From Flavobacterium sp. 20NA77.7 (GTDB lineage: Bacteria; Bacteroidota; Bacteroidia; Flavobacteriales; Flavobacteriaceae), in contig NZ_CP133721.1 in assembly GCF_031326205.1 (NCBI RefSeq), positions 744,001 to 808,000 of the forward strand: a stretch of DNA of 64,000 bases, read 5' to 3'. Position numbers and translations under genes: made by a program. The notes beneath the pieces are model-generated. The model saw nothing but the letters and a program-made list of their open reading frames with translations. It had not been told where the DNA came from and ran no database searches. Of the stretch, positions 45,129 through 53,507 are shown piece by piece. Position 1 is the stretch's first letter, and every line of letters starts with the position of its first letter.

Positions 45129-45548
45129 ATGAAATCAATTTTTTATTCTTTAGTATTTATTTTGCTTGTATCTTGTCAGTCTAAACCAAGTCAAGAAGAT
45201 TTTACCCATTTTAATGGATATTGGGAAATAGATCAAGTTGTATTTCCTGATGGAACTAAAAAAGTATATCAGGTTAACGAATGGATAGATGTATTTGAGT
45301 TGAAAGAAAATAAAGGATGGAGACAAAAAGTGCAACCTCAAGTGGATGGTAAATTTATACAAAATGATTTGAAAGAAAGTTTACAGATTATTGATAGCAA
45401 CGATTGTTATTATTTAAAGACAAAAGCTACCTATACATCTTGGATAGAAAAAATTGTTTCAGTTTCAAAAGATGCATTTACGCTAGAGAACGATGCTAAA
45501 ATAAAGTATCACTACAAACGATTTGTGCCGTATGCAAAACGTAAGTAA
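45129..45548 (+). CDS. Small lipoprotein of unknown function
   Basis: A 139-residue lipoprotein, signal KSIFYSLVFILLVSC with lipobox Cys16. ATG 45129 gives this signal. The frame stays open upstream to 44973, but that part would translate the tRNA-Pro fragment and is not real. The mature protein is a small beta-rich domain (FNGYWEIDQVVFPDGTKKVY ... YYLKTKATYTSWIE) resembling a lipocalin-like sandwich. No residues point to a function. It is followed after 15 bases by the DUF721 gene in the same direction. Confidence 0.75.
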   Translation: MKSIFYSLVFILLVSCQSKPSQEDFTHFNGYWEIDQVVFPDGTKKVYQVNEWIDVFELKENKGWRQKVQPQVDGKFIQNDLKESLQIIDSNDCYYLKTKATYTSWIEKIVSVSKDAFTLENDAKIKYHYKRFVPYAKRK

Positions 45549-45563
45549 ATAATAGTTTACTAT

Positions 45564-45857
45564 ATGAAACGATTTAACGACGACTATACTATAGGGGATA
45601 TCATGAAAGAGTTTATTAAAGAAAGTAAACTCGAAAAAGGGCTAGATGTGGTTCAAGTAAAAGAACTATGGGCTAGTCTTATGGGGCCCACAATCGTAAA
45701 TTATACTACTCAAGTAGACTTCTATAAAAACATACTATATGTGACACTTTCTTCGGCTGTTTTAAAACAAGAATTAGCTTTAGGTAAACAAAAAATTATT
45801 GATTTAATAAATAAAGAATTACAAAAAAAATTAGTTAAAGATTTAATATTCAGATAG
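45564..45857 (+). CDS. DUF721 (DciA-like) protein
   Basis: A 97-residue protein of the DUF721 family, related to DciA, the ancestral loader of the replicative helicase DnaB. Typical features are the N-terminal helix (IGDIMKEFIKESKLEKGLD), the motif VKELWASLMGPTIVNYT and the KH-like end with VTLSSAVLKQELALGKQKI. The length is that of the single-domain form found in Bacteroidetes. It lies 15 bases after a lipoprotein gene. Whether it truly loads helicase here is inferred from the family. Confidence 0.75.
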   Translation: MKRFNDDYTIGDIMKEFIKESKLEKGLDVVQVKELWASLMGPTIVNYTTQVDFYKNILYVTLSSAVLKQELALGKQKIIDLINKELQKKLVKDLIFR

Positions 45858-45869
45858 ATAGATTTATTA

Positions 45870-45950
45870 TTTAAATTTAATCTAAATAAATTTGTTTCTT
45901 ATTTAGACTCATTATATATTTGCATTTTAATTTTAAATGAGTCTAAATAA
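45870..45950 (+). promoter_or_regulatory. Siderophore receptor promoter with inverted-repeat operators
   Basis: The promoter is TTG (45892-45894), 20 bases, TATATTTG (45915-45922). It is framed by a perfect 15-bp inverted repeat, TTATTTAGACTCATT (45899-45913) and AATGAGTCTAAATAA (45936-45950). A third related box, TTTAAATTTAATCTAAATAA, lies at 45870-45889. The repeated TCTAAATAA/TTATTTAGA half-sites look like binding sites for an iron-responsive repressor (Fur or DtxR type). The last half-site abuts the start codon. Confidence 0.65.
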
Positions 45951-48146
45951 ATGAAATTAGCAGTTGTAGTAAGTATTAGTTTTTCATTTTTCGGGTATAC
46001 CCAAACATCAAATTTAACTTCGTCAGATGTTTTACCCTATACACTTAATGATACCCTAAAAAAAGTTAAAATTATTGAACCGGTGATTATTCAGTCAACA
46101 GTTCAGGGAAAAACCATTACGATTGGTAAATCAGATATAAAACCTATTGATTTACCACAAAGTATTCAAGTAATTGATGGTAAAATTATTGAACAACAAC
46201 AAGCTATTCGTTTGAGTGATGTGATAAAAAATGTTAATGGGGCTTATGTAGGTTCGGCTCGAGGAGGTGCCCAAGAATCGTTTTGGTCAAGAGGATATGA
46301 TATGTCTGCCAATAATATGTTTAAAAACGGGTTTAGAGTAAGTAGTGGTTCGATGCCAGAAGTTGCTTCTTTAGATCAAGTAGAATTCTTAAAAGGAAGT
46401 TCGGCTTTATTGTATGGAAATGTAGCACCAGGAGGAATTTTAAATTTGGTTACCAAATCCCCCTCTTTTGCTCAAGGAGGTGCTATTTCTTTTCAAGCGG
46501 GTAGTTATGACTATTATAAACCAACAATTGATTTTTATGGTCCTTTGAGCAAATCGGTTGCTTATCGATTTGTTTCTTCTTATGAAAATTCAAAAAGTTT
46601 TAGAGATGTAGTTGCAAGAAAACGAATTTACATCAACCCGTCTGTGTTATTTAAATTAAATGAAAAAACAACTATTGTGCTTCAAGCGGATTATTTAAAG
46701 GATAATTGGACTCCCGATTTTGGAACAGCAGCTATTGGACAAGACATTGTTAACTTACCTAGAAATACTTATTTAGGCGTAAGATGGTCAAATGGGTTGA
46801 CAAAACAAGCCACATTTACAAATCAAATTTCGCATCAAATTAATGCTAAATGGAAATTTAATGCGAATACATCCTATCAATATTATAGTAGATTTTGGGA
46901 AGGTACAGAACGCATTCAACCCTCTGCAAATGGTACACTTACAAGACCTTTAGGGAAAAACAATACTGATGAGACTATTTTAGCTCAGCAATTCAATTGG
47001 CAAGGGAAATTTCAAACTGGAAAAATTAAACATCAACTTTCAACAGGAGTTGATTTAGAATATGCCAAAGTAAACGTTGATACTTATGTCTTTAATCCAG
47101 TTACATATGATGTGGTATCCATTTATAATCCTACTTCTTATGAAAATGATCATGGAATTCCATCGAGTATTCAGACGAAGATTGTAACTACAAAAACAAA
47201 ACGTTTTGGTGCCTATTTACAAGATTTGATGAGCTTAACTTCTAAGTTAAAAGTTTTAGCAGGGTTACGATGGTCTTGGCAAGAATCTCAAGCTACTACG
47301 TATAATTATTTGGCAAACGTGTATACACCAGGAAATGATCCCAATCCTATTCAAGATCCAAAAAGACTAGACAAGGCTTTTTCTCCAAAAATTGGATTCG
47401 TTTTTCAACCCAAAGAAAACATGTCGTTATTTGCAAGTATTGCTAATTCATTTACACCAAATACAGGAGTGGATATTTATAACAACACTTTAGCGCCTTC
47501 AATAATTGATCAATATGAAATTGGGATTAAGAAAGGATTTTGGAATACTAAATTAACTACAAATATTAACTATTATTACATTGTAAATAATAATTTAGCT
47601 CAAATAGCTGAACTAAAAGCGGATGGAACTATCAATACAAATACAAATGTAAAAGCACTTTCGGGGCAAACTGTAAGTAAAGGAATTGAACTAGATATTG
47701 TAGCTAAACCTATTATTGGTTTACAACTATTAGCAGGGTATAGTTATAACGATATGCGATATACAAAAACGAGTGGCGCAACAGGCAGTTTTATTGAAGG
47801 GGATCGATTAGTGCGAACACCACAAAATACTGCAAATTTTAGTGTGTTTTACACTATAGAAAACGGAAAATGGACAGGATTCTCTGTTGGTGCATTAGCA
47901 AGTTATACAGGAAGCAGATTAGGAGGCTGGAATAATACTAACGGGCAAACTATACCAGACCGAACAATTCCTGTAAGCGATTATACTACTATTGATGCTT
48001 CAGTAGGTTATACTTGGAATCAGTTTTCTATTTTGTGTAAAATGTCTAATATTGCAAATACATTAAATTATACGGTGCATGAAAATTACAGTATTAACCC
48101 CATTGCTCCAAGACAATTTTTAACAACGATTAAATATAAATTTTAA
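45951..48146 (+). CDS. TonB-dependent siderophore receptor
   Basis: A 731-residue outer-membrane receptor for ferric siderophores. The mature protein opens with a plug domain (LPQSIQVIDGKIIEQQQAIR, LSDVIKNVNGAYVGSARGG, ALLYGNVAPGGILNLVTKSP). A 22-strand-type barrel follows and ends in the usual aromatic residue (FLTTIKYKF). There is no N-terminal carboxypeptidase-regulatory-like domain and no SusD partner, so it is of the iron-uptake class and not a polysaccharide importer. The neighbouring operators and the PepSY gene two bases downstream support iron acquisition. The specific siderophore is unknown. Confidence 0.92.
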   Translation: MKLAVVVSISFSFFGYTQTSNLTSSDVLPYTLNDTLKKVKIIEPVIIQSTVQGKTITIGKSDIKPIDLPQSIQVIDGKIIEQQQAIRLSDVIKNVNGAYVGSARGGAQESFWSRGYDMSANNMFKNGFRVSSGSMPEVASLDQVEFLKGSSALLYGNVAPGGILNLVTKSPSFAQGGAISFQAGSYDYYKPTIDFYGPLSKSVAYRFVSSYENSKSFRDVVARKRIYINPSVLFKLNEKTTIVLQADYLKDNWTPDFGTAAIGQDIVNLPRNTYLGVRWSNGLTKQATFTNQISHQINAKWKFNANTSYQYYSRFWEGTERIQPSANGTLTRPLGKNNTDETILAQQFNWQGKFQTGKIKHQLSTGVDLEYAKVNVDTYVFNPVTYDVVSIYNPTSYENDHGIPSSIQTKIVTTKTKRFGAYLQDLMSLTSKLKVLAGLRWSWQESQATTYNYLANVYTPGNDPNPIQDPKRLDKAFSPKIGFVFQPKENMSLFASIANSFTPNTGVDIYNNTLAPSIIDQYEIGIKKGFWNTKLTTNINYYYIVNNNLAQIAELKADGTINTNTNVKALSGQTVSKGIELDIVAKPIIGLQLLAGYSYNDMRYTKTSGATGSFIEGDRLVRTPQNTANFSVFYTIENGKWTGFSVGALASYTGSRLGGWNNTNGQTIPDRTIPVSDYTTIDASVGYTWNQFSILCKMSNIANTLNYTVHENYSINPIAPRQFLTTIKYKF

Positions 48147-48148
48147 AC

Positions 48149-48697
48149 ATGAACGCACAAACTATCAGAACTATTCATCGAGATTTTGGTTATTTTTATT
48201 TAGGACTTATTATCTCATTTGCTTTATCAGGTATTATGATGAATCACAGAGACCATTGGCATCCAGAAAAGTACACTATTGAAAATAAATCTATTCAAGT
48301 AAAACTGCCGCATGAAGATGATTTAACTGAAAAATATGCTGAAAATTTAGCTAAAGAGATTGGAATAACAGATAAGTTAAAACGTCAAATGGTTAAAAAA
48401 GGAAATTTCAGAATGATGTTTGAAAATACTGAAGTCGAAATTGAATTGAAAACAGGTAAAGGTGAGATTACTTATTTTAAGAAAACACCAATAATTAGTC
48501 ATTTAATGAAATTACATAAAAACACATCAAACTGGTGGATTTATTATTCTGATGTTTTTGGCTTATGTTTAATTACTATTGCTTTAACAGGAGCCATGAT
48601 GATAACTGTGGGTAAAAATACATTTAAGAAGAGAGGTTGGAAACTTGCTTTAGCAGGAATAGTATTTCCGTTATTGTTTTTAATATTATTTGCTTAA
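48149..48697 (+). CDS. PepSY-associated membrane protein (iron-uptake partner)
   Basis: A 182-residue inner-membrane protein. The N-terminal helix (FGYFYLGLIISFALSGIMM) precedes NHRDHWHPEKY, a periplasmic PepSY-like segment, and two further helices (SDVFGLCLITIALTGAMMIT, and the final hydrophobic stretch ALAGIVFPLLFLILFA). Its start is two bases after the siderophore receptor stop, so they form one operon. By analogy with PepSY-TM proteins beside ferri-siderophore receptors it may help reduce or release iron, but that role is inferred. A strong terminator closes the operon. Confidence 0.8.
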   Translation: MNAQTIRTIHRDFGYFYLGLIISFALSGIMMNHRDHWHPEKYTIENKSIQVKLPHEDDLTEKYAENLAKEIGITDKLKRQMVKKGNFRMMFENTEVEIELKTGKGEITYFKKTPIISHLMKLHKNTSNWWIYYSDVFGLCLITIALTGAMMITVGKNTFKKRGWKLALAGIVFPLLFLILFA

Positions 48698-48704
48698 ATA
48701 ACAC

Positions 48705-48736
48705 AAAAAAAACCGCTTAATCTAAGCGGTTTTTTA
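48705..48736. terminator. Bidirectional terminator
   Basis: AACCGCTTA-atc-TAAGCGGTT stem with flanking A and T tracts, between the iron-uptake operon and convergent ndk. Confidence 0.9.
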
Positions 48737-48754
48737 TTTTATTAATTTTTTAAA

Positions 48755-49174
48755 TTAGAATTGCTCTCTTCTTGCAAAGTGGAAAGCACCCTCAATAGCT
48801 GCATTTTCATCAGAGTCAGAACCGTGAACGGCATTTTCTCCAATTGATGAAGCATATTTTTTACGAATTGTTCCTTCTGCTGCCTCTGTTGGATTTGTAG
48901 CGCCAATTAACGTTCTAAAATCTTCAACAGCATTTTCTTTTTCTAAAATGGCTGCTACAATTGGTCCTCTTGTCATGAATTCAACTAATTCGCCAAAGAA
49001 AGGTCTTTCGCTGTGAACAGCATAAAATTTCTGTGCGTCAGCTACTGTTAATTGTGTTAATTTCATTGCTACAATTCTGAAACCACCTTCAGTAATCATA
49101 TTTAATATTCCACCAATGTGTCCTTTTTCAACAGCATCTGGTTTAATCATTGTAAAAGTTCTGTTCGTTGCCAT
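48755..49174 (-). CDS. ndk: Nucleoside diphosphate kinase
   Basis: A 139-residue NDK, balancing nucleoside triphosphate pools. The start [18 protein letters not shown] is the family N-terminus, and the active-site His sits in the family signature near [12 protein letters not shown]. It has the usual length for the short bacterial form. Monocistronic, with a minus-strand TACTTTTG (49204-49211) 29 bases before the start codon. Convergent with the iron-uptake operon. Confidence 0.95.
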   Translation of the reverse strand: MATNRTFTMIKPDAVEKGHIGGILNMITEGGFRIVAMKLTQLTVADAQKFYAVHSERPFFGELVEFMTRGPIVAAILEKENAVEDFRTLIGATNPTEAAEGTIRKKYASSIGENAVHGSDSDENAAIEGAFHFARREQF

Positions 49175-49272
49175 AACGTTTTATGTGTTTTTTAATTTGG
49201 GTGCAAAAGTAAGCATTTTGTTTTAGGGGTAAAATTTTATCTAAAAATATTTACATAAAATTTAAAAATAGA

Positions 49273-49680
49273 TTATTTTACAATTACTCCTTTTTTATTT
49301 ATACAAGGGACTTCTACAAATGCATGCTCATTTATTGTATTGGTTCTAAATGTGTATGTTTTATCATACAGCATGTTGTCTATAAAGTAGGTAACTGCAA
49401 ATTCGTTATTGAGTTGCAAAACATTGTTTTCTAAAAGTTCAATTTTTACATAGCTAAATGGTTCAACTTCTTTAAAGACGTGTCTAAAAGTACCTGTTTT
49501 GCGTTGTTCTCCATTAAGTAGACCATACGCTCTAGATACCACAATAGCCATTTCTAATTTGTGTTCACTATCGTTAATTAAATACGCATACCATGTTTGT
49601 TCCATAAAATCATCGTTCCATTCTTTAATGGCTGCTACATATACGTTTTCAACTTTAGGGATTTCAATGTCTTTTTGCAT
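49273..49680 (-). CDS. Conserved-looking protein of unknown function
   Basis: A 135-residue soluble protein with several hydrophobic strands (NVYVAAIKEWNDDFMEQTWY, FAVTYFIDNMLYDKTYTFR) and no signal peptide. I recall that homologues in this group are sometimes named as a phenylalanyl-tRNA synthetase subunit, but no synthetase motif is present, so I leave it unnamed. Its start overlaps the DUF2807 gene's stop by one base, so the two are probably expressed together. Confidence 0.65.
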   Translation of the reverse strand: MQKDIEIPKVENVYVAAIKEWNDDFMEQTWYAYLINDSEHKLEMAIVVSRAYGLLNGEQRKTGTFRHVFKEVEPFSYVKIELLENNVLQLNNEFAVTYFIDNMLYDKTYTFRTNTINEHAFVEVPCINKKGVIVK

Positions 49681-50519
49681 TATTTTTCTTTTTTGTAAAG
49701 CGTAGCCGTATTTGTAAATTGAATTAAATTAATTTTTGGCTCTCCATGAATATCAATTTCACATTTACCACTTGCTGATATTTCAGCGTTCATAGAAGCA
49801 TTAATACTGCATTTTGTATAGCCTTCTGCAAGTAATTGTAAATTTTTAGCTGTAAATTTTTTAGCTGTAAGGTGACTGTTGTTGTATAGCCTCATCGTTG
49901 CTATTTGTGCATCTCCTTCAATTTCGGCGCGTGCTTTTTGATACAAATCAATCTTAGTTTCAGTCGCATTTACTAATGCTTTTATTTCCGCTTCTTTATC
50001 TAATTGTAATGTTATTTTTTCAGAAGTGACATTGATTTCAGCTGTGGCTTTATCATGTAAAACGAGCATAAAATCAGTTGATTTACTATTTAAAAACGAC
50101 TTTGACTTATCATAATTAGTGATTTTTACTTTTTGTAAATCTAAACTTGCTAAAGCATTTATTTTCGTCTCGTTTTTCCCAATAATAGTCTTCAAACTAT
50201 CGTTGTAATTAATACGGATAGCATACTTTTTTGCACTTACAACTTCTTTTGATGCGCTAATTTTTAATGATTTTCCATCAGTTATGAGTTGAACTGTTTC
50301 GTGTAAGTTATCATCGGCTTCAATTTCTACTGAAGGGGTGTTGTTTTTAACCAAAAAAACTTCAAAATTATCTCCAATTTCAAGCTGTTGGAATTCTTTA
50401 ACTTCTTTTAGCGTTACAGTTACAATTTTTGAGCCTTTGATTTTTTCTTTCTGTTGAGCAAAACTTAGAAAAAAACCAAAAACAAGTAATACAAGTGCAT
50501 AGTTATTTTTGTTCATCAT
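49680..50519 (-). CDS. Head-GIN (DUF2807) domain protein, exported
   Basis: A 279-residue exported protein with signal peptide NYALVLLVFGFFLSFAQ. ATG 50519 or 50516 (adjacent codons) is chosen. A longer frame to 50555 would put codons before a natural signal. The mature domain repeats short beta strands with Asn/Ser/Lys turns (DFMLVLHDKATAEINVTSEK, LTAKKFTAKNLQLLAEGYTK), the DUF2807 (putative auto-transporter adhesin, head-GIN) beta-helix pattern. The function is unknown. Its neighbour after a small peptide gene is the PspC/PadR pair, which suggests envelope homeostasis. Confidence 0.75.
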   Translation of the reverse strand: MMNKNNYALVLLVFGFFLSFAQQKEKIKGSKIVTVTLKEVKEFQQLEIGDNFEVFLVKNNTPSVEIEADDNLHETVQLITDGKSLKISASKEVVSAKKYAIRINYNDSLKTIIGKNETKINALASLDLQKVKITNYDKSKSFLNSKSTDFMLVLHDKATAEINVTSEKITLQLDKEAEIKALVNATETKIDLYQKARAEIEGDAQIATMRLYNNSHLTAKKFTAKNLQLLAEGYTKCSINASMNAEISASGKCEIDIHGEPKINLIQFTNTATLYKKEK

Positions 50520-50543
50520 AGTATGTTTAATAAGTACAAATAT

Positions 50544-50573
50544 AAAAAAAAACACCAGTGATTTACTGATGTT
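50544..50573 (-). terminator. Terminator after the small peptide gene
   Basis: On the minus strand AACATCAGT-aaatc-ACTGGTGTT then a T tract, ending just before the DUF2807 gene's start region. Confidence 0.7.
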
Positions 50574-50582
50574 TTCTGATAT

Positions 50583-50657
50583 TTAAAAAATACTTTCTAT
50601 GAATTGAATAACTAGTTTGACAGTAAATTCAATAATTTTTACGATGAATTGTATCAT
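50583..50657 (-). CDS. Candidate 24-residue hydrophobic peptide
   Basis: A very short frame that would encode an amphipathic helix with repeated pattern (IQFIVKIIEFTVKLVIQFIE). It has two Lys and two Glu against a hydrophobic face. It lies between the PspC and DUF2807 genes and is directly followed by a good terminator, which argues that a transcript ends here. No strong promoter match is seen (TACATTTA on the minus strand is close). It could be a membrane-active peptide, a toxin or an artefact. Coding status is uncertain. Confidence 0.3.
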   Translation of the reverse strand: MIQFIVKIIEFTVKLVIQFIESIF

Positions 50658-50749
50658 ATTTATAGTATTTGAGGTAACTTATTTATACAATGTAAATGTA
50701 CGATTTTTTTCTATTACATGTATTAATTACCATTAAATTTATGTTAAAA

Positions 50750-52441
50750 TTAACGATGAGATTTTCTAACTTCAGTATTGATTATTTCTTTACCATTCAC
50801 TTTTACGCTTACTTTTTCAATACTGTCTTTAATAGTTGTTGGTTTTACTACGTTTTCATTACCTAAAACTTCTCCTGAAACGGTTTCTATTTCAATATCT
50901 TTGTTTTCATCTGATGGACAATTTAAACAATCTAATTCTCCATTATTTACTTTGTATAAGTAACCTTCAGGGCCATACAAATTGTCAAAATCTGAATTAT
51001 GGCCATTTAAATAATATTCTACATTTTTATTTGGAAAATAGACAATGCCTTCTGGTAAGTACAAGTAAATATGTACTTGTTGGTTTCTGAATTTGCTACT
51101 AGCTGCAGTAATAAAATAATTGTCAAGTACTAATTCTTTGTTTTTAAAACTAAAATGATACTTAATTTTTTCTGCTCTGCTATTTGCTTCATTGAAATTT
51201 TTACCTTGAGCTGTTCGTTCTACAATAATAAATGGTTGTAATTTATCGGTCTTTTTTAAATGAATATTTACGTTGTTTGAATAAATAATTTCATTTTTTG
51301 AAGAATCTTGAGTTATCATTAAATCTGTTCTGTGCTCAATATTCTTTGAAAAGAAATCATTGTTTACAAATTTAATTGCCAATGTATCTTTTGCAGAAAG
51401 AGGTAAAAATTCTTTTTTAACTGCTTTTCCATCATGACTGAGTTCGGTAGCATATTTAATTCCTATTATTGTTAAGGCTACTAATGCAAAAATCCATAAG
51501 GCTAAAAGCGTATATTTTACATAGTTTCCAATAGATTTTGTATGAGGTATTAATAATTTAAGGCCTAGCAATACAAAAAAGAATAAAGGTATGCCAAAAG
51601 AAAGCAATAACAATAAACCTTGTCCCCATAGTGGTACATCAAAATTAAATGGGGTATGAATGTTTTCTTGTAACATTACTTCAGGTAAAGAAGAAGAAAA
51701 TATTAATACTACAGAGGCTATAATAATTGCGATAAAAGTAAGTGTTGAAATTAATACAATGAAAAACCCAATAGCTTTACCAATTCCTTTAAAAATCTCA
51801 GTAATTACTTCACCTGCAGTTGAACTTATTTTTTTGTGGTCTAACGTGTTTATTTTATCTGTAAATTCATTAAATCCTTCTTTGACTTTTTTCTCAATAT
51901 TTGAAATATTGATGGGTTGTCCTTTCATTTCTAGTTTTTGAGTAGTTGTAATGGCTTCTGGAATTAATATCCATAGAATGATGTAGACAAAAAATCCCGT
52001 TCCGAAACCAAACAATAAAATCACCATAATAATTCTAAGCCAAAGTGGATCTACACCTAAATAATGACCTAATCCAGAAAGTACTCCTCCTACTAAAGCA
52101 TTGTCTTTATCTCGGTATAATTTTTTAGAGTTATATGGGTATTCAAATGTGTTATCTGTTGAAGAAGAGGCTTGTTCATCTTCAATTTTATAATCTTCAG
52201 GTTGTCCCATAATAGTAATAATTGCTTCTACTTCTAACAGCCCAATAACTTGTTTGTTTGTTCCCAATTTTTCTTGAAACAATTCCGCAATTCTATTTTC
52301 AATGTCTTTAATGATTTCTTCTCTTCCTTCAGGAGATAAAGAACGTTTAACCGCTTGTAAATAGTTGTTTAACTTGTTGTATGCATCTTCGTCAATATGA
52401 AAGAAGAAACCGCCTAAATTTATACTAGTTGTCTTATTCAT
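50750..52441 (-). CDS. PspC-domain membrane protein
   Basis: A 563-residue inner-membrane protein. Residues about 1-90 form a soluble head (NLGGFFFHIDEDAYNKLNNY), followed by the PspC domain (KLYRDKDNALVGGVLSGLGH, GVDPLWLRIIMVILLFGFG) with two helices. Further helices (IGFFIVLISTLTFIAIIIAS, LLLLLSFGIPLFFFVLLGL) and a long periplasmic domain (about 350-563) follow. PspC domains sense or respond to envelope stress in Gram-negative bacteria. It is transcribed six bases after a PadR-family regulator, which probably controls both. Confidence 0.85.
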   Translation of the reverse strand: MNKTTSINLGGFFFHIDEDAYNKLNNYLQAVKRSLSPEGREEIIKDIENRIAELFQEKLGTNKQVIGLLEVEAIITIMGQPEDYKIEDEQASSSTDNTFEYPYNSKKLYRDKDNALVGGVLSGLGHYLGVDPLWLRIIMVILLFGFGTGFFVYIILWILIPEAITTTQKLEMKGQPINISNIEKKVKEGFNEFTDKINTLDHKKISSTAGEVITEIFKGIGKAIGFFIVLISTLTFIAIIIASVVLIFSSSLPEVMLQENIHTPFNFDVPLWGQGLLLLLSFGIPLFFFVLLGLKLLIPHTKSIGNYVKYTLLALWIFALVALTIIGIKYATELSHDGKAVKKEFLPLSAKDTLAIKFVNNDFFSKNIEHRTDLMITQDSSKNEIIYSNNVNIHLKKTDKLQPFIIVERTAQGKNFNEANSRAEKIKYHFSFKNKELVLDNYFITAASSKFRNQQVHIYLYLPEGIVYFPNKNVEYYLNGHNSDFDNLYGPEGYLYKVNNGELDCLNCPSDENKDIEIETVSGEVLGNENVVKPTTIKDSIEKVSVKVNGKEIINTEVRKSHR

Positions 52442-52447
52442 GAGTGT

Positions 52448-52777
52448 TTAGTTTTTAGTTGTGATTATGTTTACAGCATCAGATAATTCTTTCCAAGTGC
52501 CATTTAGTTCATTTAAAAATTCTTTACCTTCATCGGTTAGGCCATAATATTTTCTTGGTGGACCAGAGGTAGATTCTTCCCATCTATAGATAAGAAGCCC
52601 GTCATTTTTTAATCGAGTAAGTAGAGGATAAATCGTACCTTCTACAACTAACAATTTTGCGTTTTTCAAGGTGTCTAGTATTTCAGAAGTGTAAGCATCT
52701 TTTTCTTTTAATACAGAAAGAATGCAAAACTCCAAGACACCTTTTCGCATTTGTGCTTTTGTGTTTTCTATATTCAT
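52448..52777 (-). CDS. PadR-family transcriptional regulator
   Basis: A 109-residue winged-helix repressor. The PadR signature is clear: KGVLEFCILSVLKEKDAYTS, the wing and recognition helix VVEGTIYPLLTRLKNDGLL and SGPPRKYYGLTDEGKEFL. It heads the operon with the PspC gene, so it is most likely an autoregulator of that envelope-stress pair, as in related two-gene cassettes. A CAAATATA (TATATTTG on the minus strand) lies at 52850-52857, 73 bases before the start codon. Confidence 0.88.
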   Translation of the reverse strand: MNIENTKAQMRKGVLEFCILSVLKEKDAYTSEILDTLKNAKLLVVEGTIYPLLTRLKNDGLLIYRWEESTSGPPRKYYGLTDEGKEFLNELNGTWKELSDAVNIITTKN

Positions 52778-52972
52778 ATTATAAACATGTTTTTTTAATC
52801 ATTATTTTCAAAAAATGTATTACTTTTTATAATAAGTTATTTTCTTATGCAAATATATATCTAAAAACAAGTACATTGTATTACATAGTACTAATAATTA
52901 ACATAATTTTAACATTTAGAATGTTTTATTTCAACCTTAATTAATTTGTATATTTACCAAAAATATAGCCTT

Positions 52973-53431
52973 ATGACGTTAACACCTAGCAAAGTAAACC
53001 TTTTTACCTTTTTTAAATTACCTGCTGCTTTTTGGTCAGGTGTTCGTGTAAAAGTTTTAAATGAAAACGAATGTCACGTAAAAGTTAAGCATACTTGGTT
53101 TACTCAAAATCCTTTTAAATCTATGTATTTTGCTATTCAAGCAATGGGGGCCGAGTTGAGCACAGGCGCATTAGTAATGTATCATGTGAAAAAAAATGAG
53201 GGGAATATTTCTATGTTAGTGGCTCAAAATAAGGCGGTATTTACCAAAAAAGCAACTGGAAAAATAATATTTACTTGTCAACAAGGACAATTAGTAGCTG
53301 AAACAATAGAAAAAGCATTGGTCACAAAAGAAGGGCAAACAATTTGGCTTACTTCCATAGGTCAAAATGAATTAGGCGAGCAAGTTTCTGAAATGCAATT
53401 TGAATGGACCATTAAAGTGAGAGCCCACTAA
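52973..53431 (+). CDS. DUF4442 hotdog-fold protein (thioesterase-like)
   Basis: A 152-residue protein matching the DUF4442 (YiiD_C-like) hotdog fold: FFKLPAAFWSGVRVKVLNEN, WFTQNPFKSMYFAIQAMGAE, LSTGALVMYHVKKN. ATG 52973 (MTLTPSKVNLF) is preferred over the frame extension to 52946. The fold usually gives acyl-CoA thioesterase activity, but the catalytic acid expected in thioesterases is not obvious here. It lies alone between the PadR gene and a sugar-nucleotide-epimerase-like gene. Confidence 0.75.
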   Translation: MTLTPSKVNLFTFFKLPAAFWSGVRVKVLNENECHVKVKHTWFTQNPFKSMYFAIQAMGAELSTGALVMYHVKKNEGNISMLVAQNKAVFTKKATGKIIFTCQQGQLVAETIEKALVTKEGQTIWLTSIGQNELGEQVSEMQFEWTIKVRAH

Positions 53432-53484
53432 ATTTAACAAATGTTAAGTTTAGTTAATTTAAAATATTTCGAGTTATTTGTTTG

Positions 53485-53492
53485 TAATTTTG
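53485..53492 (+). promoter_or_regulatory. -7 element upstream of the TIGR01777 gene
   Basis: TAATTTTG matches TAnnTTTG and lies 15 bases before the start codon at 53508. Confidence 0.4.
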
Positions 53493-53507
53493 GTTAAAAC
53501 AAAAAAA

